Source of the DNA: Selenomonas ruminantium subsp. ruminantium ATCC 12561
GTDB lineage: Bacteria > Bacillota > Negativicutes > Selenomonadales > Selenomonadaceae
DNA: 51,332 nucleotides
NCBI RefSeq assembly: GCF_000424065.1
Contig: NZ_AUJE01000031.1
Coordinates: forward strand, 1 to 51,332
Direction: 5' to 3'
Shown: positions 16,257-23,840 of the stretch, one piece after another
Layout of the letters: each line of letters opens with the position of its first letter
Numbering within the stretch: position 1 is the first letter of the stretch
Program-made: the position numbers and the translations under genes
Notes under the pieces: generated by a model
The model's input: the letters and a program-made list of their open reading frames with translations, nothing else
Told to the model about the DNA's origin: nothing
Databases searched by the model: none

Positions 16257-17807
16257 TTATGCCTGCGCCTGTTGGAACGCTGCGATAGCCGCAAGTTCTG
16301 GCTGCAATTTCCAATACAACTGGTCATAAATCCGATAAAGTTCCTGATAAACTTTTACGTCGTCCTCATCTGGACGGATAATACGCTTGGGTTTAACCAA
16401 TTCTTTAGTCGCACCGATACCTGCCAGTTCACGACTGGCAATAAAGCCCAGCACCGCCGCCCCAAAAGCTGCGCCTTCGCTGTTATCGGGTAAAATCAGT
16501 TCCTCATTGAGAACATTAGCCAGAATCTGCAGCCAAAGTTCTGACTTAGTGAAACTGCCGCTAACCCGGATATCCTTGATTTCCCCAAAATCCCGCAAGG
16601 CCAGCATTACCGCGTTCATGCTATAAGCAATGCCCTCCATACAGGCACGAATCATATGGGAACGGCTGTGATTCAGAGACAGTCCAAAAAACATCCCTCG
16701 AAGCTCCGAATTCCAATAAGGCGCGCGTTCTCCGGTAAAGCTCGGCAGCATAATGAGGCCTTCCGCTCCAGCCGCTACATGAGCTGCCTTCATAGTCATG
16801 AGATCATAACCATCTACATCGAGATTTTCCAGATGATGCGGCGTATAGTGGCAAACCTTATCCCGCACCCAACGCAGAATCATGCCACCATTATTGATAG
16901 CACCACCGGCTACCCACATATCGTCCACGAGATTATAGCACCATGTCCGCATCTTCTTATCCGTCAGCGGTTTTTCCGTCAGCATTCGCAGAGCACCACT
17001 AGTGCCGATTGTTGCACTGAGCTGCCCCGGCTGTACGGCCCCAATGCCCACATTGACCAGCACGCCGTCTGTTGCACCAATAACCACTGGCAGGCCTGCA
17101 GGCAGCCCCATAGCTTGAGCTGCATCGTCCTGCAATTTCTCCATATGTATCGTGGAAACCACTGGCGGAAGCTGCGCCTTTTTTAGGCCCGCATAGTCAA
17201 GTATTTCATCATCCCAATCCATCTTCACTTCGTTGTATAAGCCACTGGTACTGGCCGCCGAGTGATCAATGAGCCATTTGCCTGTCAGCCCATAGAAGAG
17301 ATAATCCTTCAACGAACCCACATAACGCATCTGATGAAACAAATCCGGATGATTCTTGCGCAGCCAGAGTACTTTAGCAAGCGGATAGGAGGCATGGATT
17401 GGACAGCCGGTTTTTTCATAAAAACGGCAGCACAACGCTTCGTCTTTTTTCATCTCCCGCACGATTTCCGCACTGCGGCTGTCTGCCCAGGTCTGCATAT
17501 CCATCAGCGGCTGATAGTTCGCGTCCAAGCCAGCAAAACTATGCATGACCGTACTCAACGAAATACCTGCCAGCTGACGGCTCTTGTATCTCAAGTCAGC
17601 TGCGGCCTTGCCAACTACCTCCTGCACTGCTGAAAAAATCTGCGCCGGATTTTCCTCAGCCCAATTCGGGTGCGGCGTAAGCAACGGATAAAAGGCTTCT
17701 GCTGCCGCTACCTTTCTGCCGGTAATATCATAGGCAATAGCACGAACCCCGGTGGTTCCCACATCAATGCCAATCCAAACGGATTCCTGACGATATTGAA
17801 TATTCAC
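16257..17807 (-). CDS. gntK: FGGY-family gluconokinase
   Basis: It phosphorylates gluconate with ATP. IGIDVGTTGVRAIAYD is the N-terminal ATP-binding motif. MDMQTWADSRS and PYWNSELRGMFFGLSLNHSR follow, and VSGSFTKSELWLQILANVL with EGAAFGAAVLG forms the C-terminal FGGY signature region. The protein has 516 residues. Start: GTG at 17807, 8 nt from AGGAG; the ATG at 17813 is too close to the ribosome site. It is the first gene of the gluconate operon. FGGY kinases are hard to assign by eye, but gnd and gntP next door make gluconate by far the best substrate. Confidence 0.9.
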   Translation of the reverse strand: MNIQYRQESVWIGIDVGTTGVRAIAYDITGRKVAAAEAFYPLLTPHPNWAEENPAQIFSAVQEVVGKAAADLRYKSRQLAGISLSTVMHSFAGLDANYQPLMDMQTWADSRSAEIVREMKKDEALCCRFYEKTGCPIHASYPLAKVLWLRKNHPDLFHQMRYVGSLKDYLFYGLTGKWLIDHSAASTSGLYNEVKMDWDDEILDYAGLKKAQLPPVVSTIHMEKLQDDAAQAMGLPAGLPVVIGATDGVLVNVGIGAVQPGQLSATIGTSGALRMLTEKPLTDKKMRTWCYNLVDDMWVAGGAINNGGMILRWVRDKVCHYTPHHLENLDVDGYDLMTMKAAHVAAGAEGLIMLPSFTGERAPYWNSELRGMFFGLSLNHSRSHMIRACMEGIAYSMNAVMLALRDFGEIKDIRVSGSFTKSELWLQILANVLNEELILPDNSEGAAFGAAVLGFIASRELAGIGATKELVKPKRIIRPDEDDVKVYQELYRIYDQLYWKLQPELAAIAAFQQAQA

Positions 17808-17820
17808 TATCATCACTCCT

Positions 17821-17838
17821 TATATAAAATGTTATATA
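17821..17838. promoter_or_regulatory. Candidate operator in the gntK leader
   Basis: TATATAA (17821-17827) and TTATATA (17832-17838) form a perfect inverted repeat with a 4-bp spacer. It lies between the promoter and the gntK ribosome site, where a bound repressor would block transcription. The RpiR regulator at the far end of the operon is the obvious candidate, but no binding evidence is available. Confidence 0.5.
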
Positions 17839-17856
17839 TCTTTCATTCACAAAGTC

Positions 17857-17885
17857 ATTATAACATGCCCTCCTGTTATTTGCAA
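17857..17885 (-). promoter_or_regulatory. Promoter of the gluconate operon
   Basis: On the minus strand TTGCAA (17885-17880), a 17-bp spacer and TATAAT (17862-17857) precede the start codon by 50 bp. Confidence 0.8.
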
Positions 17886-17940
17886 GGATAAAAACAATAT
17901 CATATATTATTTTTGTTATTTTTATATCATTGTAAGATGT

Positions 17941-17968
17941 AAAAAAGACTGCTTTGTTAGCAGTCTTT
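17941..17968 (-). terminator. Terminator of the ECF S-component gene
   Basis: On the minus strand AAAGACTGC (17968-17960) pairs with GCAGTCTTT, followed by a T run to 17941. It lies 15 bp past the stop codon. Confidence 0.85.
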
Positions 17969-17982
17969 CATGACTTATACAA

Positions 17983-18510
17983 TTACAAACGGCTTTGAAA
18001 CAGTTTTTCCAACGGCTTGATAGCACCATAGAAGGCCAGAATATTCACGGCACCTTCAGCCAAAAGCCCCGGGGCTGAAGCGAGTCCTGCGGCCAGACTG
18101 TCATAGAGCACCGCCCCGAAGGCCGTATACCCGGCCGCCATCACCAGGCAGGCCAGCACGAGCGCCAACAGCGTGCGGGGAGATTTTATAAAATCCTCAT
18201 TTGACATGTCAGATACATGCAGGAAGGTTTCAGCCATGGCCCATTTGATGATGAGGGTCGGCCCTATCCACAGGGGAAATCCTCCCATAAAATCCGCCAG
18301 CATGGAACCGGCACAGGCGGCCACCAAGGCTTCCCGCCGCCCTGCCAGACAGACCATCACAAAGATGGCCGCATCGCCCAAATGGGCATAGCCCAAAGGG
18401 ATGGGAATCTTGGGCACAAACGTCAATAAGAACACCACAGCCGTCATGGCCGCCGTAAGACTAATCTCTCGCGCCGTCCAGCGGCTTTTTTCTACATTCA
18501 AAGTATGCAT
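17983..18510 (-). CDS. ECF transporter S component (vitamin uptake)
   Basis: It is a 175-residue membrane protein with about five or six helices. The N-terminal stretch WTAREISLTAAMTAVVFLLT and the following IPIPLGYAHLGDAAIFV are typical of substrate-binding subunits of energy-coupling-factor vitamin importers. No ATPase or T subunit is adjacent, as usual for systems sharing one energising module. The ligand is not evident. Start: ATG at 18510 after GGAGG; an upstream in-frame start at 18540 lacks a ribosome site and would precede the transcription start. Confidence 0.75.
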   Translation of the reverse strand: MHTLNVEKSRWTAREISLTAAMTAVVFLLTFVPKIPIPLGYAHLGDAAIFVMVCLAGRREALVAACAGSMLADFMGGFPLWIGPTLIIKWAMAETFLHVSDMSNEDFIKSPRTLLALVLACLVMAAGYTAFGAVLYDSLAAGLASAPGLLAEGAVNILAFYGAIKPLEKLFQSRL

Positions 18511-18540
18511 AAAACTCCTCCTTTTGCTCAATATGGACAC

Positions 18541-18569
18541 ATTGTAGCACTTTTCCTCACCCAGTTCAA
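18541..18569 (-). promoter_or_regulatory. Promoter of the ECF S-component gene
   Basis: On the minus strand TTGAAC (18569-18564), 17 bp, TACAAT (18546-18541). The distance to the start codon is 30 bp, so the leader is too short for a riboswitch. Confidence 0.75.
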
Positions 18570-18621
18570 TACTAGGTGTAATATTTTTCCGTTATATAGA
18601 AACAATTATCCATTTTTATCC

Positions 18622-18650
18622 TTGACTTTTCTTATATCCACTTGTAACAT
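18622..18650 (+). promoter_or_regulatory. Promoter of the BASS transporter gene
   Basis: TTGACT (18622-18627), 17 bp, TAACAT (18645-18650), with the start codon 32 bp downstream. Confidence 0.65.
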
Positions 18651-18682
18651 TGTAAACATCATAAAGGAAAGGATTTGGTCTT

Positions 18683-19642
18683 ATGTATTATCTGGAAAAA
18701 CTAAGTGCTCTTATCTCCAAGTACATGGCGGTACTGGTTATCGCCATCGCGGCCATTGCCCTGATTGAACCCATGAGCTTCAAATGGGCAGCCCCGAACA
18801 TCACCATGCTGCTGGGCATTGTCATGTTCGGCATGGGCATGACCTTAAAACTTGCGGATTTCAAGCTGGTGTTCCAACGCCCCCGGGATGTATTCATCGG
18901 CGCGCTAGCCCAGTTCACCATTATGCCTCTGCTGGCTTATTTTCTAGCCACAGCTTTCGGCCTGCCACCTGAGCTGGCCGCTGGTGTAATCCTCGTCGGC
19001 ACCTGCCCCGGAGGCACCTCCTCTAATGTCATGACGTACCTGGCCCGCGGGGATGTGGCGCTATCGGTATCCATGACTATGACCACCACCGTACTGGCTC
19101 CGATTGTTACCCCGCTCCTGACCTGGTGGCTGGCTGGTGCCTGGGTGGAAATCTCCCTGGCGGCCATGATGATGTCCATTGTACAGGTGGTCATTCTGCC
19201 CATTGTCGCAGGACTTATCATCAATTCCTTCTTTGAGGCTCAGGTACAGAAAGTCGTCAAAGTCCTGCCACTCGTTTCCGTTATCGCCATTGTGCTGATT
19301 GTCGGCGGCGTAGTTGCCGTAAGCTCTCAGAAAATCATGGAAACAGGTCTCTTGATTATGGCGGTGGTTATGTGCCATAATCTTTTGGGCTACGGCACCG
19401 GCTTCCTGCTGGCCAAGGCGCTTCATATGGACATTGCCAAAGCCAAGGCCATCTCCATTGAAGTCGGCATGCAGAACTCTGGCCTGGCAACCAGCCTGGC
19501 CATGCTCCACTTCGGTCCTGCCGCTGCCATCCCCGGCGCTATCTTCAGTGTTTGGCACAACATCTCCGGCTCACTTGCCGCCAATTATCTGTCCAACAAA
19601 ATAAACAATGAAGAACTGCCGGAAGTGCAGACCGCAAAATAA
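18683..19642 (+). CDS. BASS-family (bile acid:sodium symporter-like) transporter
   Basis: It has 319 residues and about ten helices. ITMLLGIVMFGMGMTL, LVGTCPGGTSSNVMTYLARGDVALSV, and EVGMQNSGLATSLAMLHFGPAAAIPGA are the conserved sodium-site and substrate-site blocks. Bacterial members carry organic acids such as ketopantoate or pyruvate rather than bile acids. It is divergent from a vitamin ECF subunit, which would fit a precursor of a vitamin, but this is only suggestive. The ATG follows AAGGAAAGGA. Confidence 0.88.
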   Translation: MYYLEKLSALISKYMAVLVIAIAAIALIEPMSFKWAAPNITMLLGIVMFGMGMTLKLADFKLVFQRPRDVFIGALAQFTIMPLLAYFLATAFGLPPELAAGVILVGTCPGGTSSNVMTYLARGDVALSVSMTMTTTVLAPIVTPLLTWWLAGAWVEISLAAMMMSIVQVVILPIVAGLIINSFFEAQVQKVVKVLPLVSVIAIVLIVGGVVAVSSQKIMETGLLIMAVVMCHNLLGYGTGFLLAKALHMDIAKAKAISIEVGMQNSGLATSLAMLHFGPAAAIPGAIFSVWHNISGSLAANYLSNKINNEELPEVQTAK

Positions 19643-19651
19643 TCGAACAGG

Positions 19652-19687
19652 AAAAGCTGTTGCGCAAAAATGTGCAACAGCTTTTTT
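19652..19687. terminator. Bidirectional terminator between transporter and helicase
   Basis: AAAAGCTGTTGC (19652-19663) and GCAACAGCTTTTTT (19674-19687) form a stem with A and T runs on both sides. It can serve both convergent genes. Confidence 0.85.
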
Positions 19688-19701
19688 ATCACCAAAATAT
19701 A

Positions 19702-22700
19702 TCAGCCCACCGCGAGTTTATTGGTCTTTTTCAGGAATTTTGCTGGAATGGGCTGCTCCAGTTTCCACACGATATTGATGGGCTTTTCGCCTTCATGGCT
19801 TACGTAATTCGCCCGCCCCAAATAGGTATAGGCCGCGGCGCCGCCAGTCAGATTGTCCTTCTTGAACTCCCGCACGAACAAAAGGATGGTACTTCCCTGT
19901 TCCTGATGATGAATATACCTCTGCCCCGTAGGCGATTCCACCGTCGTTACGCTCTGGCTCTGCCAATGAAACAGCCATTCATTTAATGAGTAATCATCAT
20001 ACATGGTCGTGGGCGAATATTCTTTGTCCGCCTTGTTCAAGGTTACAAAGAACAAATCCGTTTGCTTATCTTCCAACCACTTAACTCCTTCCCGCACAGT
20101 GTTTGGCTTGTCAAAATCCATCGCTACCAATATCTGGTCACGAGTATAAGTGCAATGCAAATCCAATGGGCAGTCAAAACCAATATCCACCGGTTCATCA
20201 ATAAAGTCAATGCTATCCAACTGATAGCGCAAAAGCTCCTGCATTTCAGCCAAAATATGAGGACTAGCTGCCAGTACTGCGAGATTATCCTGCACTTTCC
20301 CATCCTGCCAATCACTTGCATATTCGCCCCATACCGTTACGTAAAACATCTGCAACATCCGCGCGTCTAACAAGGAAAGACGGTCAAAATCCGTCTCCGC
20401 CAAGCGAGGCAACAAGTTCAGCAAAAATTTTATCCACCGCTGGGAATCTGCCACAGCGAGTTTCTGAAAGACGATACTCAGATTTACCTGCTCTTCCAAT
20501 GGTTCCGGCTCAAAATCGACCTGTACGCCCGCCCGCACACACATGCGGGTGAAACTTTGCCAACTCTTTTGCCGGTAAAGCTGGCGCGGATCCATGTGAT
20601 GGTAGTGCAAAAAATTTGCCAGCGTCAAGGTCAGCCCACTATCATCGGCAAAGCTGGCAATATGTCCAGCCAGCCCCCGCAGGGTATCATAAGCCCCTTT
20701 GATGTTATCCAGAATATACTTAGCCGCTTGTTTTTCCAACTGAATATAGCAGCCTTTAGGTGCAGAAACGAAGCCGTTTTCCACTTCCTGCTGCACACTA
20801 TGAGAAGTATTGCCTAAAAGCGCCGCAAACTTGTGCGTAAAACTGTATTTTTTGTTGGCCTGCCCGATAAAATCCAGTACGGTCAAACATTCCTTTTCCG
20901 GCGAAAGACGCAATCCACGCCCCAACTGCTGCAAAAAGATGGTCAGGGATTCCGTCGGGCGCAGAAAGAGTACCGTATTGATCTCCGGAATATCTACCCC
21001 TTCATTATAGATATCCACGGCAAAGATAAAGTTCAGCTTCCCTTGCGCCAACCGCTTTCGTGCGCTATCCCTATCAGCCTGGGGAGATTGCCCCGTAAGG
21101 CACAAGGAGGGAATCCCCATCTGATTGAAATAGTCACTCATAAATCTGGCATGTTCGACGCTGACACAAAAGCCCAGCCCCTTCACCGCCACTACATCCG
21201 TTACATAGCGCTGCAACGAGTTGACGATTAAATCCGCCCGCCGTTCTGCGACCTTGCCGCTGAGGCTGTACACATTGCTAAGTGCCTGCTTGTCGTAACC
21301 ACCTGCCGTCCATTTTACATCCGTCAAATCCACATTATCGGTAACACCAAAATACTGGAAGGGACACAAGAGCTTCCGCTCGATGGCCTCCGGCAACCGG
21401 ATTTCCGCTGCAATCCTATCCCCGAAGTAAGGCAGGACACTTTTTCCATCCAGTCGTTCCGGCGTGGCTGTAAGCCCTAACAAAACCTGGGGCTGGTAAT
21501 AATTCAGCAGCTTTTGGTAACTGTCAGCCGGTCCATGATGAATTTCATCCACCACGATAAAATCGTAAAAGTCAGGGCTGGTCTTCGTGGTAAAATCCTG
21601 CGAATTAAAGGTTTGGATAGAGATAAAAAGCTGGTCAATACCATGTGGCGTATATTGCCCCACAAAAAGTTCACCAAAATTATTATCCTTCAGCACCGCC
21701 TGAAAGGTTGAACGGCTTTGCTTCAAAATCTCCTGCCGATGTGCCACAAAGAGCAACCGATTCGACTTCCCAGGATTCTCCCTGCAAAAGCGGGCATAAT
21801 CAAAGGCGGCAATAACCGTCTTGCCTGTACCAGTGGCAGCCACTAAGAGATTGCGATATAGTCCCCGCACAGCCCGCTCCGCCGCAAGTTTATCCAGTAT
21901 TTCCTGCTGATAAGAATAGGGCCGCACATCCAATGTATAGCGCGTGGTGTTACCATCTTTAAAATATTTCTCATCACGCAAGGCCCTATACAATCGCAAT
22001 TCCTCAGCTGCTGTATAGGTTTCAAACTCCCGGCTTTCCCAATAGCTGGCAAACGTAGCCGCAATTTTAGCCAAAGTTTCCGGCTGATCCTGCGCCGTGA
22101 TTTTTACATTCCACTCCAAACCGCTGGACATGGCCGCCTGCGAAAGATTAGATGAACCGATATAAGCCGTCGTATACCCCGTATCCCGATAAAACACATA
22201 CGCCTTGGCATGCAACCGCGTACGCTGGGTATCATAACTTACTTTGATTTCTGTATTTAACAATTTGCTGAGCTCTTTGATTGCCTTAACATCTGTAGCC
22301 CCCATATAGGAAGTGGTAATAATCCGCAAATTGCCACCATTTTGGGTGAAATGTTGCAGCTCCTCCATCAGCAGCCGCAAGCCACTCCACTTAATAAAAG
22401 ACACCAACATATCAATACGATTACAACTGGCAATTTCCTTTTTTAACTCCGTATACATCTGCGGCTCATGAACAGCCCCGGTAAACAGACTGGATTGCGC
22501 CAGCGAGGTCTCCGGACGGTCAACTTTATCCTTTCCTTTAGCCCCCAAAGCCAAAATGCTATCCTGCCGATCATACAATGCCAACAGTTGCTGTCCTGTC
22601 TCATCTACCTTCATAGCAGAAAAATCCTGTTCCTGCGTTTTCTCCTGAACCGTAGTGATAATTTCATTCACTAGAGATACCTGGCTCGCAATATCTTCAC

Positions 22701-22878
22701 TATTATCCCGCACCGACTTTAAGCCTCGCTCGACCACAGCTGCTACATACTGCGCCAAAATCTTAGCTGCCTCAGCCTTATCAATAGCGGCCAGTTCTTT
22801 ATACTTATGAGGTAAAGCAGCCAGCTCATTTGACAATGAATCACTAACTACTTTTTCATACAAACCATCTTTCAGCAT
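19702..22878 (-). CDS. PLD-nuclease/superfamily 2 helicase with DUF3427-like C-terminus
   Basis: This is a 1058-residue multidomain protein. After a helical N-terminus (1-130), a phospholipase-D-type nuclease domain carries RLHAKAYVF near residue 223 and IGSSNLSQAAMSSGLEWNV. The helicase follows: ATGTGKT near 349, VVDEIHHG near 444, GLTATPERLDG, and QQLGRGLRLSPEKECL near 650. The last 350 residues match the DUF3427-type end of such helicases as I recall it. Proteins with this order are predicted DNA-processing or anti-phage enzymes, but I know of no firm function for this one. It stands alone, between metabolic genes, with a terminator behind it. All motifs look intact. Confidence 0.85.
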   Translation of the reverse strand: MLKDGLYEKVVSDSLSNELAALPHKYKELAAIDKAEAAKILAQYVAAVVERGLKSVRDNSEDIASQVSLVNEIITTVQEKTQEQDFSAMKVDETGQQLLALYDRQDSILALGAKGKDKVDRPETSLAQSSLFTGAVHEPQMYTELKKEIASCNRIDMLVSFIKWSGLRLLMEELQHFTQNGGNLRIITTSYMGATDVKAIKELSKLLNTEIKVSYDTQRTRLHAKAYVFYRDTGYTTAYIGSSNLSQAAMSSGLEWNVKITAQDQPETLAKIAATFASYWESREFETYTAAEELRLYRALRDEKYFKDGNTTRYTLDVRPYSYQQEILDKLAAERAVRGLYRNLLVAATGTGKTVIAAFDYARFCRENPGKSNRLLFVAHRQEILKQSRSTFQAVLKDNNFGELFVGQYTPHGIDQLFISIQTFNSQDFTTKTSPDFYDFIVVDEIHHGPADSYQKLLNYYQPQVLLGLTATPERLDGKSVLPYFGDRIAAEIRLPEAIERKLLCPFQYFGVTDNVDLTDVKWTAGGYDKQALSNVYSLSGKVAERRADLIVNSLQRYVTDVVAVKGLGFCVSVEHARFMSDYFNQMGIPSLCLTGQSPQADRDSARKRLAQGKLNFIFAVDIYNEGVDIPEINTVLFLRPTESLTIFLQQLGRGLRLSPEKECLTVLDFIGQANKKYSFTHKFAALLGNTSHSVQQEVENGFVSAPKGCYIQLEKQAAKYILDNIKGAYDTLRGLAGHIASFADDSGLTLTLANFLHYHHMDPRQLYRQKSWQSFTRMCVRAGVQVDFEPEPLEEQVNLSIVFQKLAVADSQRWIKFLLNLLPRLAETDFDRLSLLDARMLQMFYVTVWGEYASDWQDGKVQDNLAVLAASPHILAEMQELLRYQLDSIDFIDEPVDIGFDCPLDLHCTYTRDQILVAMDFDKPNTVREGVKWLEDKQTDLFFVTLNKADKEYSPTTMYDDYSLNEWLFHWQSQSVTTVESPTGQRYIHHQEQGSTILLFVREFKKDNLTGGAAAYTYLGRANYVSHEGEKPINIVWKLEQPIPAKFLKKTNKLAVG

Positions 22879-22941
22879 AACATCCCCGCCTTCTCCCCTA
22901 TATCCTACGCATATTTCACTGTTAATTATACGCCCTTTTAT

Positions 22942-22971
22942 TTGTCAAATCCTCTTCACTAGCGGTATAAT
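22942..22971 (+). promoter_or_regulatory. Promoter of the polyferredoxin-molybdoenzyme operon
   Basis: TTGTCA (22942-22947), 18 bp, TATAAT (22966-22971), with the start codon at 23002. On the opposite strand TTGACA (22948-22943) and TATAAT (22930-22925) overlap it but are only 12 bp apart, so the helicase promoter is uncertain. Confidence 0.7.
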
Positions 22972-23001
22972 GAAGAAAATCCGTTTTAGAGGTGAAGTTC
23001 C

Positions 23002-23817
23002 ATGGCCTTGCGTAATATCGACATTAACCGCTGTCTTTTTCAATATACCAACATCACCTGCAACCGCTGTCAGGAAATCTGTCCGCAGCAGGCCATCTGC
23101 AACCACAAAATTGATTCCGAAAAGTGTGATAACTGTGGTCTGTGCACCGCTGTCTGTTCCACGGGAGCCATCCAAAGCGATACCGATTATGATACCATGC
23201 TCACGGCTGTAAAAAACCTTTCGCCGCCAGTCTTGATGTGCAAAAAAGCGTCTCCGCAAGCCATGCCTTGTTTAGGTGCCTTAAACCGCCGCCTGCTATG
23301 GGCACTGGCGGAAAAACAGGCACTTGCCATCGACACCAGCCGCTGCCATACTTGCAATCCTGCTGTAGCCAGCTGGCTTGACGGTGAAATCGAAGCCTGC
23401 AATACTGCGCTGCAAGAAGCAAACAAAGCACCGATAAAGCTGGTTCATGTCAAGGAATCTGCCCCTGCGCCCCAGCCAGTCGCCCGCCGTTCTTTTTTCC
23501 GAACCCTGTTCCATGCAGCTTCCGAAACGGCTGTTGAAATCGCCGCAGCACAGACGAACCGGCAATATGCCTTTGACCCGGTAATCTGGCTAACCAAGCA
23601 AAATACCACCCCAAACGGACTTTTTCCTCATCTCTCACTTGCAAAAAACTGCACCGTCTGCGGTCTTTGCCATATGCTCTGCCCGGAAAAAGCGCTAACC
23701 ATCCGCCAGGAAGCCAATAAACCTGCGCTTGATTTTAATCCCTTAAAATGCACAGCCTGCGGTCTTTGTGTCAACAACTGTCCGCAATCTGCCCTAATCT
23801 TGCAGCACAACGAATAA
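23002..23817 (+). CDS. Polyferredoxin (four cluster motifs) partner of the molybdoenzyme
   Basis: The 271-residue protein has two [4Fe-4S] motifs near each end. The N-terminal ones are CNRCQEICPQQAIC and CDNCGLCTAVCS. The C-terminal ones are CTVCGLCHMLCP and CTACGLCVNNCP. Between them lies a 120-residue region with extra cysteines (CKKASPQAMPC, CHTC) and an alanine- and proline-rich linker. It is predicted to pass electrons to or from the molybdopterin enzyme encoded 23 bp downstream. No transmembrane segment or signal is seen. Start: ATG at 23002 after AGAGGTGAAG. Confidence 0.88.
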   Translation: MALRNIDINRCLFQYTNITCNRCQEICPQQAICNHKIDSEKCDNCGLCTAVCSTGAIQSDTDYDTMLTAVKNLSPPVLMCKKASPQAMPCLGALNRRLLWALAEKQALAIDTSRCHTCNPAVASWLDGEIEACNTALQEANKAPIKLVHVKESAPAPQPVARRSFFRTLFHAASETAVEIAAAQTNRQYAFDPVIWLTKQNTTPNGLFPHLSLAKNCTVCGLCHMLCPEKALTIRQEANKPALDFNPLKCTACGLCVNNCPQSALILQHNE

Positions 23818-23840
23818 ATCACCTTCGAAAGGAGTCCTTC

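Noticed and set aside
22925-22948. Consensus promoter for the helicase
   Set aside because: TTGACA and TATAAT are present on the minus strand but only 12 bp apart, too close for a sigma-70 promoter. They overlap the divergent promoter, which explains the match.
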